This document shows positions 34,558 to 45,735 of a stretch of DNA of 64,000 nt, piece by piece. The DNA is taken from assembly GCA_029204225.1 (NCBI GenBank), contig CM055110.1, positions 17,298,004 to 17,362,003 of the forward strand, read 5' to 3'. Under the pieces are notes generated by a model. It had not been told where the DNA came from, did no database searches, and saw only the letters and a program-made list of their open reading frames with translations. The translations under genes were made by a program, and so were the position numbers. The first letter of the stretch is position 1; each line of letters starts with the position of its first letter. This DNA is from Diphasiastrum complanatum (taxonomy: Eukaryota > Streptophyta > Lycopodiopsida > Lycopodiales > Lycopodiaceae).

Positions 34558-35851
34558 CGTACTAGCCGCCGGACATCCAGGGGTGAGTCGCATGTATGAA
34601 CTTCTCAAAAGAGGCTTCTATTGGCCAGGTATGTGGGCAGACGTTGAATCCTATGTGCAAACATGCCCGACATGTCAACAAGTGAAGGTGGAACCACTAG
34701 CTCCAGCAGGACTACTCCAACCATTACCGGTACCAGCATACCCATGGGATTCGGTGAGCATGGATTTTATTGCTCAACTACCATGGTGCCAAGGCTTCGA
34801 CTCAATTTATGTGGTGGTTGACCGCTTTTCAAAGCAAGCTTATCTAGTACCAACTAAAAGTTCAGTGACAGCTGAAGAAGTGGCAAGGTTATTTTTCAAA
34901 TGTCTCTTCAAACACCACGGCCTGCCTAGAACGATTATTTCTGACCGAGACACCAAGTTCGTCGGAAAGTTTTGGACTTGTCTATTTCGCCTCGTGGGAA
35001 CTGGACTGAATTTCAGCACTGCATATCACCCTCAGACAGATGGGCAAATGGAACGAGTCAATCGACAGATTGAACAATATTTACGAAATTATGTCGCTTG
35101 GGACCAATCCGATTGGGTCAACTACTTGGATATTCTCGAGTTTGCACATAACAACCAAGTGAACAGATCTACTGGAAGGGCACCCTTCGAGATAAGCAAT
35201 GGTCGGCTACCGATTGTTCCAAGCTCTTTTCTTACAGGCGTGCAAGAAACACCAGTACCTACTGTAGAGGAATTCATCAATGAGTGGCACACAAAGCTGA
35301 CAGAGGTGGAGTCATTTTTAGAGCAGTCACAAAGGAGTATGGCAGTTGACGTAAACCCACATCGACGAGAACTGGAATTTGAGGAAGGTGATCAAGTATG
35401 GCTGAACACAAAGAACATTGCGTTACCAAAAGGTTTTTCTCATAAGTTCGTTCGACCTTATGTGGGACCAGATTATGTCACCAAGAAGATCAACCCAGTG
35501 GCTTACCGATTGGCGCTACCGTCCAGCTTGGATATACACAATGTGTTGATTACTCAAACGATATACCGTTCATTACTCAAACGGTACAAACCAGATGAGC
35601 GACTTGATTGGCAACACGAACTCCATCACCCACCAACGACACTTGATGATACAAAGAGGCAGCTTGTACCAGAACAAATATTGACACATAGAAAGCGAAC
35701 TGGTATTCAACGTGAATATCTAGTGAAGTGGCTATGGGCTCCACTTATTGAGGCTTCTTGGAAATACGAAGACAAACTTAAGGAGAGAGCCCCTGAAGTA
35801 CTAGCAGATTATCTGCAGAAGTACCAACGCAATAGCCATTTTTCCAAATAG
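34530..35851 (+). pseudogene. Gypsy integrase with C-terminal chromodomain
   Basis: Intact reading frame for the integrase part of pol. HHCC zinc domain: HHDVLAAGHPG followed by CPTCQQ. DDE core: MDF Asp, SDRD Asp and QMERVNRQ Glu (residues about 95, 155 and 191 counting from 34481), with TAYHPQTDGQ before the Glu. The GPY/F region is at FVRPYVGPDYV. A chromodomain-like tail (LVPEQILTHRKR, REYLVKWLWAP, EASWKYEDKL) ends at a stop at 35849-35851. Chromodomains of chromoviruses bind modified histone H3 and steer insertion into heterochromatin. This stretch has no start codon of its own and depended on fusion to upstream pol, now out of frame. Confidence 0.93.
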
Positions 35852-36130
35852 GCACACACAGCACTACCTGGCGGCATGCCTCCTACATAAACATTCATGG
35901 CCATTCTGAATTTCAAGGAACTTCCAGATATCTTTCTTAAGTTTGTCAATAAATCACTTGCAGCTTTACACAGGTTTAACGTAAGTGAACTTTATCCACA
36001 CTTTTCTTGTGCTACTGCCAATGTATTTTTAATTCAAAGTTGTTAAGGCCGGTAAATTAAGCCCGTGCCATACGTCCTAGGTCTAGTTTGGCCCTGATGA
36101 GGACATCAGCTTTTTCAAACAAGGGGAGGA
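35852..36130 (+). other. 3' untranslated part and polypurine tract
   Basis: About 280 bp between the pol stop and the 3' LTR, ending in CAAGGGGAGGA, the plus-strand primer for the next LTR. Confidence 0.8.
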
Positions 36131-37047
36131 TGTTGTAAAGCTGACTCAGGTGCACCCAGCGTGCCCTGTAAGACTCTAAGGGGTGACGCTCCCTAAGGTC
36201 CCAGAGCAAGTTAGAATGTCAAGGACTGAGCCTCCGACCTGTGGTGAGCCAGTCAAGTAGTCACAAGTCATGAGCTAGCTCGGGAGCTCGAGTCATGGCC
36301 TAGTCAGGAAGCAAGTTGATTCTGCCATCGGAACGGTTCCCGGGACCCATGTCTGGGAGCCAGACTGATTCTGCCAGGCTTGCCAGGCTTAATCAGCAAA
36401 ATAAAAACTAAGTCCCAAAAAGCGTGTTTTACCAGAAAGCACTATGTTTCAGAACAGAGGGGGTGCGCCAAATCACATCAAAACTATAGGGGGAGTCCGG
36501 CAGACAGAAACTTGGGCAGCTCAACCAGCGCCAGGAATCCAGTCGCCAAGTCTCAGCTCCCTCTACCAGCACGAGCCAGGCACAATGCCCAGCACGTGTT
36601 GGTGGCCTCGAGACCGGTCAGTCTATGTATGAATGTAACCTCTTCCAAATATAATAAAGTTGATTCTTGGGGATGATTACCATTTCGGTTTCGCCTCCGA
36701 GACTGGTCCAAGTGGAAGGACCCTTACTACAACCTTTTTGCGTCGCTGGCGCCTAAGGGTCCCTGTCATCAACATGGGGCTTGCCGCTATGCCAATTGGT
36801 CAGTTTGGCGACCACTATGCCTTGGGTTTCATGTGTGGCTTGTCTTTGCCTTTGGTTATCTCTTGGGGACGGATTCTAAGTTGGCTTTCGGGTTGGTTGG
36901 GATTCCAGTTTTCTTGAGTATAAATGGTTAAGCTTGTTATGTTTCTAAGTTGGCTTTTACGTAAGTGCATGATGGATGAATGTTAGACTTAAGCGCGTGT
37001 TGGGGAAACCGCTCAAGTCCAGCGCCCTTTGAGGCGCCGGCGCAACA
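36131..37047 (+). repeat. 3' LTR of the inner Gypsy element
   Basis: 917 bp, TGTTGTAAAGCTGACTCAGG to GCGCAACA, followed by the duplicate GGAAG. It carries the 93 bp absent from the 5' LTR. Confidence 0.93.
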
Positions 37048-37052
37048 GGAAG

Positions 37053-37860
37053 TCACCCACATTGGGACCCCCGATCTGGCATGGCGCCAGGTTGGATCTC
37101 AACGTTGGTTTTCGGAACTTCAAGTTGGTTAAGTCTGATCATTGTTGGCGAGTTGGTTGCTTGTATGTCAAGTGGGTTTGGATGGCAAGAGTTGAAGGCT
37201 GGGAAGCTAAGTCGTGGTTCCCGGCTCCCTTTGGGATGCCTGCGCTACATGTGGTATCAAAGCCGACTGGCCGGTCAGCTATGCGGATCTCACAAAAATG
37301 GCCACGGTTTGGGGTTCATCAAAACAACTATTGTGCAAGGTGTTGTCCACAGTGTAAGCACGGGTGCGTCCACGGTCGGGGTGGTCGACAGAACGGGGGA
37401 CTTGATGAGTCAAGGTGCTGCCCTTGAGGTGTAAGCATGGTCAGTTCTCGCGGTTCGGGCCTGGCGCTGTCTGCACGTAGGACAGATGAGGCAGTGTGCT
37501 GCCATTAGATTGGTGTAAGCACGGTATGTGCCTTGTGGGATGCGGGGCGACATGTTCGAACTGTACGGGTTACCATTGATACAGAGATGCTGCTCAAATT
37601 CGAGTGTAAAGCACGGGTGGTTAGTTGCCGGTGCGAGATAGTTGCTGATCATTTAGCTATAAGGGCTATCGACCAAAAAGTGGTGGGGCGTGACTAAGGC
37701 AATGTGCTGCATAATGGTGAAAGCAAGGATAGTTGGAGGGTTGTCCTATGTGGGCTAATTCTGTGATCGATTTGTATGGGCGCGGCCAGGCAAAGGTCCG
37801 TTGGCAGGACCATCTCAAAGGGGGACCTTGTCTTTGTTACTTGTTAGAAAACATGCCTGA
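37053..37860 (+). other. Outer Gypsy element: LTR end, primer site and leader
   Basis: 37053-37249 completes the interrupted outer LTR. TGGTATCAAAGCC at 37252-37264 is its primer site. 37265-37780 parallels the inner leader, including the five stem-loops. Similarity stops by about 37800. The outer element is older: its primer site and stem-loops carry more changes. Confidence 0.7.
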
Positions 37861-39324
37861 GTGTCTTACTTGTATGTATTCGTGGTGAGTCTTAGTACTC
37901 GTGCTTTGCCTGGTTTGCGTGATTGCTTGTGATACAAGGAACTGATGGCTCGAGAAGGAACCTTTCTTTTGAAGTCTGATACCATTAAACCAAGAGGACT
38001 ACAAAATCTGTGGGGCGGATTTGTAGTTCAAGTACTCGCACGTGAACGGCAACGAAACGACTCAATGTTTGCAAAGGATGGATGGCTAGCCTGTTTTTTG
38101 GGTTAGTTTCATTTGCGACAATGCGCACCAAGACGCAAGCAGAAAGTCAAAAGTTGGAAAGGGCAATTTCAGGGGAGATCTTCTATGGAGCAGTTGGTCT
38201 TCATTTTGGGATGGCCACCTTCGGAACTAAAACTCACTGAGCATGGGTGATATCCAGTATCAGTTGGGTTTTTCCTCAAACGGGAAAGACTAGGATCCTC
38301 TTCAGAGATTGGCAACAAGTTGGATCGAGCCATAATCCTAGCAGATGGGAAGCAAAGTGTTGGAAAGGCTTTTTGTCCAAAGAAGTCTACTCTAAGTCCG
38401 ATCAGCTGATTTTATAAGTGGAGGGAAACTATCACACACACCTCTCTCTTGGGGAAAATTTTGAATGAAAGTTGATCAAAATGGGGGCAAATTCAAGGTG
38501 ACCTAGCCATACTCACACGAGGAGACTGGCAAACTTTGGACCTAATAAGTTGACAAGTTTTTGTTGTGGAAAGGAAAGCTTGTTATAGGCTTTCTCTATA
38601 CCAGCAATGATGAGGAAACATATGAGTGCACTAGCTTGTGTTATGTGTAAGGCAGCTGATCAATGAAGGAACTGTGAAAGTTGAGTCTTGCATGAGAGAC
38701 TTGGTATTTCGAACGGACGCTAAGGGACAGTTCGTGTTGAGATCGGACTAGTGCAAACTCTTGGTGCATGTGTCTGATTCAAAGAGAGCTACTTGAAGCC
38801 AAGCTCGATGTACACTTCTTGTTTTGACTATGAGGCAACTGACCAGTGATGGAATTGTGAAAGTCAAGTTTTGCGCGACGAACATGGTGATTCAAACAAA
38901 CGCGAAGAGATAGTTCGTATGCGGATCAAACTGGTGCGACCCTTTGGCTTTCCACGAGGTCAATGGTTACATTAGGGCTGATTCAAAGAGTTACTTCAAG
39001 CTAAGTGAGAAGTGCATTGCAGAGTACTCAATCTTTTCCTACCTTAAAGAGCCAAGATGGAAAAGTATCCAGATCAGGCTGGGACAAGGAGAGAAATCAA
39101 GGTGCAGAAGCAACAAGGCACGGAGTGGACCATAAAGTGGGCAATCAAACGATAAATCCTTTGGTTCGGGGAGCCTTGATATCTGTGTGGAACTGATCAA
39201 ATCTGGAGCTCATGGAGCTCAACACAAAGTGCATCAAGAACAAATCAGGAGCCCAAAGGAGTTCCAAAGTCGAAAGTCAGAAGCGACAGGGGTGAACATT
39301 TCAAAGAAAGGCCTCTGTCACCAG
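37861..39324. other. No gene recognised; probable decayed internal region
   Basis: Contains short frames such as one from the ATG at 37947 (about 53 codons) without known domains. Two related phrases (CAGCTGATCAATGAAGGAACTGTGAAAG-like at 38652 and 38829) show an internal duplication of about 180 bp. It may be the non-coding body of the outer Gypsy element up to the Copia junction near 39180-39320. Confidence 0.35.
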
Positions 39325-39615
39325 TTAATAAGGTTCTTGGGTTTTACGATCCATCACACTCAGTTTAATGCCACTACCATTCTGTGTGACAATATCAGTT
39401 GTATTTCATTGTCTCTGAATCCCAGATTTCATGGCAAGTCAAAGCACATTGAAATCCAATATCATTTTATTAGGGAAAAGGTTTTCTTAGGACAAGTGAT
39501 TCTTCAATACTACTACACAGCAGAAATGGTTGCAGACATATTTACCAAAGCTCTTTCCAAGATCAAGCACGGAAAGTTTTTTAACTTGCTAAACTTGACA
39601 AGGCACCAATTGTGA
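39325..39615 (+). pseudogene. Copia RNase H C-terminus (family M)
   Basis: The end of a Copia polyprotein: TTILCDNISCISLSLNPRFH, GKSKHIEIQYHFIREKV and AEMVADIFTKALSKIKH, closing at TGA 39613-39615. Thirteen bases on comes an LTR start, so the pol end is in its natural place. Everything upstream (RT, integrase, gag) is missing from this copy. Confidence 0.85.
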
Positions 39616-39904
39616 CCTTAAGAGGGACTGTTGAAAATTAAGCTCACAGTTTTCTCCTTGAACTCATATGGCCGAACTATTTGAAGAACGATTGCAACGG
39701 GCTTTCGGTTTATCTTCATCCATGGATCAAAGCATAAAGGGTAATCTTATTCTTTTCACATTCAAATGTCAAGTTTAAGTTATCTGAAGAACATTGAAGA
39801 CCTGGCCATCTTCAACATTTTCAACAAAATCAGTCTTTTCTGCACAGTCTGCACAAATACAAGGAGAAGTTCAATAGACCAAAGAAAATGCAATGTGTCG
39901 CAAT

Positions 39905-40380
39905 GCAACGAACCATATGAGTCAACCTTATGGTTGTAAGTGAAGACCAGAAGCGCAAGCCAATGTAAGGAACTGCCAAAGAAATGGCTGCAATCTATTG
40001 CACCAAACCGTATGAGTCAACCTTACGGTTGTAAGTGAAGACCAGAAGCACCAGCCATCGCAAGGAACCGCCAAGGCAATGGCTGTGATCTACCGCACTG
40101 AACCATATGAGTCAATCTTGTAGTTGTAAGCAAAGACCATAAGCGCAAGCCACCACCAAGGCAATGGCTGCGACCTACCACATTGAACCTTATGATTTAA
40201 CCTTACGATTGTAAGCAAAGACCAAAAGCGCAAGCCACCACAAGGAACCACCAAGGCAATGGCTGTGATCTATCATTCCAAACCGTATGAGTCAACCTTA
40301 CGGTTGTAAGTGAAGACCAAAAGTGCAAGTCACCGTAGGGAACCACCAAGGCAATATTACGGTTCATCTACGACTTCTAT
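39905..40380 (+). repeat. LTR minisatellite, about five 80-100-bp units
   Basis: Each unit contains a CCGTATGAGTCAACCTTACGG-like core (starts near 39910, 40005, 40101, 40181 and 40281), followed by GTAAG-GAAGACCA-AAGCGCAAGCC and AAGGCAATGGCTG. In the best units AACCGTA and TACGGTT flank TGAGTCA, giving a seven-base-pair hairpin. TGAGTCA is the GCN4-like bZIP site. Six comparable units occur in the inverted LTR. Confidence 0.75.
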
Positions 40381-40541
40381 GATGACACAACTTCAAGCTC
40401 TCCAAGAAAAGCTTAATCCTGACTGATGTAGGATTTCTATAAATGTCATTGTACATAATTTTACAACCAAGTACACAGTTTTGATTTCTTGTAATTATAG
40501 ATTACTTAAAAATGTTTCTTGTAACAAACAAGAACGATGTG

Positions 40542-40548
40542 TATAAGT
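40542..40548 (+). promoter_or_regulatory. TATA box of the family M LTR
   Basis: GTGTATAAGTACATC here and GTGTATAAATACATC at the equivalent place of the inverted LTR (48418-48427, minus). Conservation between copies supports a promoter role. Confidence 0.5.
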
Positions 40549-41007
40549 ACATCTCTAGCTCTCATTTAGCAAGCAAGAAGAGCGGAAGATCTGTAATCAA
40601 TTTGTTGCTCTTGCTTCATTACAATCATTGGATGTAATATACAAGCAAGACTTCTTCATCGTCTGTATTTCATGTGGATGTCTATGTGTTGTGATTTTAT
40701 TACATCAATCTATATGCTTGTTTAGCTTGTTCACTCAATCTAACAGATCACAAATGTCTCTGACTCCTCAGCATCTATTCAGACGATGACTATCTTTGAT
40801 GCCTGAGGAACAAGCCCAACAATTCTACATCATTATTTTGTATTGAACCTTTTGATTATAACAAATTGACAATAACTCCAACACTCTTTGGTGGATGTGA
40901 TCAGACTAGTGTCTGAATTCACTTTTCTTTTTACTCGATCCTATATACATCGATTCGGAAGCTGTTTTGCACTATTTCTTCTTGCTCCCATTTCCAATTT
41001 CCATCAT

Positions 41008-41499
41008 TGGTATCAAAGCATTTTGTTCTATCCTACCAATGTTTGGATTTTTCAAATCATGTGTCCAATACGGAAGGCCAGCTGAAGAAAGTTATTTCGT
41101 CATAGAGGAGCCTAAAATCTTCTCGTCAAAAGGAAGGCAAGTCTCCTGCTGTAGTGAGTTTCTTTCCTTGCCTAACCTGAATCCAAGATCTAGTCAATCT
41201 AGCATCAAAGAGACAGAGTTAGTTGTCACGCAGAGGTTCGTTCCCACGAGAGCGATAGTATAGTTCAGATTTCAACATGAATGGAGGATCTAACACTAAC
41301 ATCCATTAACACTAAGCATTAACACTACATCCATTAACCCTAAATCCACAACAATGATAGAAACTTACTCTTCTCTCTCTTCTTTTCTCTCTCACAAAAA
41401 GCATAAGAAATAGCAATCCCAATAATGATCAGATCCAACAATTAGAAAATACCAAAGAAAGCATGAGAAATGGAGGAAAAGAGAGGAAGAGCAAGGACA
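41008..41499 (+). other. Primer site and leader of a truncated family M Copia
   Basis: TGGTATCAAAGC at 41008-41019, then leader sequence. An ATG at 41278 could begin gag (MNGGSNTN) but stops follow at once. Sequence changes to the LTR remnant of the inverted Copia near 41500. Confidence 0.5.
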
Positions 41500-41591
41500 A
41501 TACTGCGTGACAACATTAGAAAAATATGCAGCATGAATGGAGACAGATTAAAATTGGGATTTAGGAGAGTAGAAGGAGTAAATCCAACAAC
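41500..41591 (-). repeat. 3' LTR remnant of the family K Copia
   Basis: On the minus strand TGTTGGATTTACTCC follows the tract AAGGGGGGT, a polypurine tract plus LTR start. Only about 90 bp match the other family K LTRs; the rest was lost or replaced. Confidence 0.65.
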
Positions 41592-41599
41592 CCCCCTTA

Positions 41600-43704
41600 A
41601 TTTGGATCCGTGAATGCCTTGATCTTCAGACTTAGTAATGCACAAAATTTGTTGTGTGCATTAACACTGAGTGCTTTCGTAAAAATGTTTGCAATCATGT
41701 CCTGCGTTCTGCAGTACATTAAGCACACCTCTCTGTCGAGAACCTTGCTTCTAATATAGTGATATCTTATCTCAACGTGCTTATTCCTAGAATGAAATCT
41801 AGGGTTGGCCGATAAGGCAATAACACTTTGGTTATCTTAAAACAAAATTGTAGGGCTATACTGATACAGATTGATGTCTGGCAGCAAATTTCTCAACCAA
41901 AACGCTTTCTTAATAGATTGAGAAGCAACAATATATTCTGCTTCAGTAGAAGAAAGTGCGATAGAGGTTTGCTTACGACTGTTCCACGAAATAGGACCGC
42001 CATTGAAGAAGAATGTAAATCTAGATGTGGACTTACGATGGTCTGCATCTCCTCCCTAGCTTGCATCAGAATATCCAATGAGCTGATGAAGATTGTCGTT
42101 GCTGACATCTCCGTAGTAGATGCACTGGTCCATGTTAGCTTGAATATATCTCATGACTCGAATAAGAGCCTTCCAATGGGTAATTCAAGGATTAGCCATG
42201 TGTTGACTGAGTGAGCTAACAACAAAAGAGATATTTGGCCTTGTACAGACCATTGCGTACATGAGAGATCCAAGTATCGATCAATACGGGTATTCTCTCA
42301 TCTGCTTCTCTTCCTGCTTTGTCTGGGGACATTGGCCCTTTGACAAATGTAGGCCTGGATCCATTGATGAGTGAGCTAATTTACAATTCATCAAACTGTA
42401 TCTGTTAAGAACATTATAAAGATACCTTTGTTGACTGATGTAAATCAGTCGATTTGCTCTGTCTCTGTGGATTTGAATTCCAAGAAAGAAGTGAGCTTCG
42501 TCCAGATCAGTCATGTCGAATTCTGAGAACAACATCTATTTTGAATCCTTGACCATATTGGCATTGTTGCTGAAGAGCAACGTATCATCAACATACCAGG
42601 TGATGATAATGAAGGATTGCAGCACTGACTTTAAATAAACGTTGCAATCAGTAGTGCTTGTGTTGATCCTCTGAAACCAAGCTCTGGCAGACTGTTTCAA
42701 GCCGTACAATGCTTTATGGAGTTTACAGACATGATTCTTCATGCCTTCGAGAACGTATCCTTCAGGCTGGATCATGTAGATATCTTGTAACTCCATTCAG
42801 ATAGACGGTTTGTACATCGAGTTGATGTACTTCAAGGTCGGCAACTGCAGCATAAGATAGAAGCATTTGGATCGACGAATGTTTGACGACTGGACTGAAA
42901 GTCTCACTATAGTCAACATTCGGGATCTTTGTGAATCCTCATGCTACTAGTCTAGCTTTCCTTCGATCAATCACTCCGGTTGGCGTTATATTTGATCTTA
43001 AAGATCCATTTGCAATCAATAATATTGCAGCCAATAGGAGCTTCGACTAATGACCATGTTTGATTCTTGATCAGAGATGAATACTCTCTGTCCATAGCTT
43101 CTCTCTAGAGATCACTGTCTGGTTGGCTAAGTGCCTCTTCGACTGTCATCGGTTCTAGCATTAAAAGATAGGCAGATTTATGAGTATACCTTGTGGGCTG
43201 TGTGCGCACTCGGCTTGATCTTCTGGGAGGATTCGACTGATGAGCCGCTCCTGGGATATGTTGCTGGGTAGTAACAACATCTTCGTCTGATTCGTTGTCT
43301 CAAAGTGGGTCCACGATAGACATTCCTGAGCCAGAAGCTCGGATTGTCGTGTCAATGGCAGGTGATGAAGGTTCTTCTTGAGCAATATCCTTGCCTTTGA
43401 GGTCGACGAACTGATCCTCGATAAAGACTATATCCCGGCTATACAAGATTTGCTGGGTATCAGGATCGTACAGCTTGTAGGTATTATCAGACGAAGTATA
43501 TCCGATCAGGATGCTCTTTAGACCTTGGAAGTCCAATTTCTTCCTTGTGTCCTTTGGGATCTATGCGTAGGCAATGCACCCAAACACTCTTAGGTTTTTC
43601 AAAGAAGGCTTGGAGCCTGTCCACACCTCGTGGGGTGTCTTGTCTAAGAGGGATTTGGTCGGACATCCAATCTGGATGTAAGCTGCAATGGAGACAGCTT
43701 CAGC
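41600..43704 (-). pseudogene. Copia pol: RT and RNase H (family K)
   Basis: Continuation of the polyprotein whose protease and integrase lie at 44718-43705. 43536-43300 is the post-integrase stretch (LIGYTSSDNTYKLYDPDTQ, YSRDIVFIEDQFVD). RT follows with VCKLHKALYGLKQSARAW and the YVDD box (about 42590), then EFDMTDLDEAHFFLGIQI. RNase H (42280-41640) shows ISWNSRKQTSIALSSTEAEY, NPRFHSRNKHVEIRYHYIR and IANIFTKALS. Several nonsense codons interrupt it, for example at 43705 (Trp to TGA in RFWAEAV context) and near 43560. Enzymatic order and motifs are standard for Copia. It is not functional. Confidence 0.88.
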
Positions 43705-44718
43705 TCAGAACCTCTTGGGCAACGATGCATGTGCTACTAGACACTTAGCAGATTTGACCAGAGTTCGGTTCTTCCTCTCAATTAAGCCATTAGACTGAGG
43801 ACTGTAAGGAGTGATGAATTGCTGCTCAATGCCTTGGCTTTGGCAGTACTCCTTGAACTCGATAGAGATATATTCTCCACCGTTATCTGACCTGAGGGCC
43901 TTTATCATCCTTCTAGTCTCCTTTTTTGCATGCTCCTTGAAAATGCTAAAGCAGTTGAAGGCTTCTGATTTCTTCTTTATGAAGTACACCATCATTCTTC
44001 TCGAGAATTTGTCAATAAAGGTTATAAAATACTTGGCTTCCTTCAGCGAAGGATTTTTCAGCGGGCCACAAATATCTGAATGTACAACATCTAGCAATCC
44101 TCTAGCAACATGTTGATGGCTTGACTTAAATGGCTTCCTAGTCTGTTTTCCAACTAGACAGTCTTGACAGACACGTAGCTCGACTGTTTTGCGATGATAG
44201 TCGAGATCAAAAACAATGGATTGTCTAGACATTCGTTGTACATCAACATAATTTAAATGACCAAGTCTATAATGCCAAAGTAAACCTTTATTTGATTGAT
44301 TTGAAGTACTTGGAGTCTGACTAGAGGCAAAAAAGCAATGACTTAGTTTATACAAGTATCCATGCCTCTTTTCAAGTGCTAGGATCTTGTCTGTCCTATC
44401 AACTACTTTACATTGATCACATTCGAATTCTACTATGTGTCCTAGATCTGTGACTCTACTTACAGAGAGCAGATTCGTGGATAACTTAGGTACATACAGA
44501 ACTTTGGAGAGTAGTTTAGATTGATCATTTTCAAAGCATAATCTTACAGTTCCTTCACCTTTAATAGCTTGTGTGCTATTGTTGCCAAGGTGAACAAAGT
44601 TTTGGGTATTGTAAGGTGTATAGGACTCGAAACAGCCAATCAGGCTAGTCATGTGCTGAGGGGCTCCGGAATCCAGGAACCAAGAACTGTCGCCAGATGC
44701 TCCTTGATGGTTGGTCAT
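43705..44718 (-). pseudogene. Copia pol: protease and integrase (family K)
   Basis: Protease active site SSWFLDSGAPQHMTS near the N-terminus. The integrase zinc region follows: WHYRLGHLNYVDVQRM (His ligands) and CQDCLVGKQ (Cys ligands). The core has VVHSDICGPL (Asp), ALRSDNGGEY (Asp) and GLIERKNRTL (Glu), in Copia spacing. The frame is open for 337 codons and ends at a nonsense codon where the polyprotein should run on. It overlaps the end of gag by four bases in a different frame, so one base was gained or lost between gag and protease. Confidence 0.9.
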
Positions 44719-45578
44719 GAAGGCATCATGATCTGCTTCTTGAATGGGCTGTGGAGCTTCTGCACTTGATTCGACTGCACTTTGCTATTGTTCTTTGCTT
44801 GAAGTATTCGACAGTCTTGTATTTCGTGGTTGTTTCGTTTGCAGTATCTGCAGAACAGCTTCTTCTTTGTCTGTGGATTCGACTGTTCCTTGTGTTGAGC
44901 TAGTTTTTGGTCTGGCTTTGATAGCTTCGGCCCTTTCTTCTTCTTCTGCTTTGTCGTGCCCTTGTTGGTGTACAAGGCGTGAGAATCAGCTGAGGAACTT
45001 GAAGTTTCGTTCCTTCGCGTGTCTTCCTGCAACAACATAGTGATGACTCTCGAAAGAGTCAACTCTGGATGAGTCGTGATGATCATCACCCAACTGTCGT
45101 AAGAACTTGGCAAGCTTGTAAGCAGTTGCATCACTGTGTCTTGATCATCTATGACAGATCCGACAGCGTCCATTTGCCTTAGCAGGTTCTTGAATTGATT
45201 AATGTGATTCTGCAAAGAATCACCATTCGTCATCTTGAGGGAGTAGAATTTCTTCCTGAGATGTAGCTTAGAAGCTATATCTCGCACTTCGTATAGTGTG
45301 CTCAAGATGTCCCAGACTTCTTTCGATGTCTGAGCCTCAGATACATGGCTGATCTATGTATCCGTAATGTTGAGGATGATCAGTGCAAAAGCTTTTCCAT
45401 CCTTCAACTTCCATCTGGCGATTGTCGCGTCGTCCACTTCGGGTTTTCCCTCTGCACTTGTAACAATGTCGTACAATTATTTTGCCATTAGTACAGTCTT
45501 CATCTTAAATTTCCATAGATGGTAATTGGCTCCATCAATCTTGTCCATGAGAGGACTGGCTTTCCCTTGAGAATCCAT
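44715..45578 (-). pseudogene. Copia gag (family K)
   Basis: Starts at the ATG at 45578 (MDSQGKASPLMDKIDG, then YHLWKFKMKTVLMAK), after which a stop and weak sequence intervene to 45305. The open part (45305-44715) has LHLRKKFYSLKMTNGDSLQN, LLTSLPSSYDSWV and a CCHC knuckle CRYCKRNNHEIQDC at about 44855-44814. This is the Copia gag order (DUF4219-like N-terminus, UBN2, zf-CCHC). Capsid function is lost by the early stop. Confidence 0.85.
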
Positions 45579-45723
45579 GTGGAAGAATTAGTCTAAGTGA
45601 TAGGAGAAACTATCACTGATTTAAGAATGAAAAACTGATACTGAAAAATACAGAACAAGAAAACAATTACTCTATCGGCTAGTAGAGTCTTGTACTGTGG
45701 GAGCTAATCAAGCTATAAAGATT

Positions 45724-45735
45724 GCTCTGATACCA
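45724..45735 (-). other. Primer-binding site (family K Copia)
   Basis: Minus strand TGGTATCAGAGC immediately after the LTR end CCCAACA. Initiator Met-tRNA type. Confidence 0.88.

Larger units (their letters stand above)
30853..37047 (+). mobile_element. Ty3/Gypsy chromodomain retrotransposon (chromovirus), nested
   Basis: LTRs at 30853-31676 and 36131-37047 both run TGTTG...CAACA, with target duplication GGAAG at 30848-30852 and 37048-37052. PBS at 31679-31691, polypurine tract AAGGGGAGGA at 36121-36130. The domain order protease, RT, RNase H, integrase, chromodomain is that of Gypsy chromoviruses. No gag is recognisable: only about 675 bp separate the PBS from the protease frame. One nonsense codon and two one-base frameshifts disable pol. 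It sits in the LTR of a related copy. The 5' LTR lacks 93 bp present in the 3' LTR. Confidence 0.95.
39629..41006 (+). repeat. Family M Copia LTR, direct orientation
   Basis: Starts TGTTGAAAATTAAGCTCAC after a TTAAGAGGGA purine tract (3' LTR context) and ends ATTTCCATCA directly before TTGGTATCAAAGC (5' LTR context). It is therefore shared by a pol end on the left and a leader on the right, as in a tandem array. 1378 bp. An inverted relative lies at 47971-49443. It contains a minisatellite and a TATA box. Confidence 0.85.

Noticed and set aside
39905-40380. CRISPR-like repeats in the family M LTR
   Set aside because: The whole 80-100-bp unit is repeated, not only short repeats with unique spacers; it is an LTR minisatellite found in two LTR copies.
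43545-45040. Plus-strand open frames between 43.5 and 45.0 kb
   Set aside because: They are shadows of the minus-strand Copia gag and pol, which carry all the catalytic motifs.
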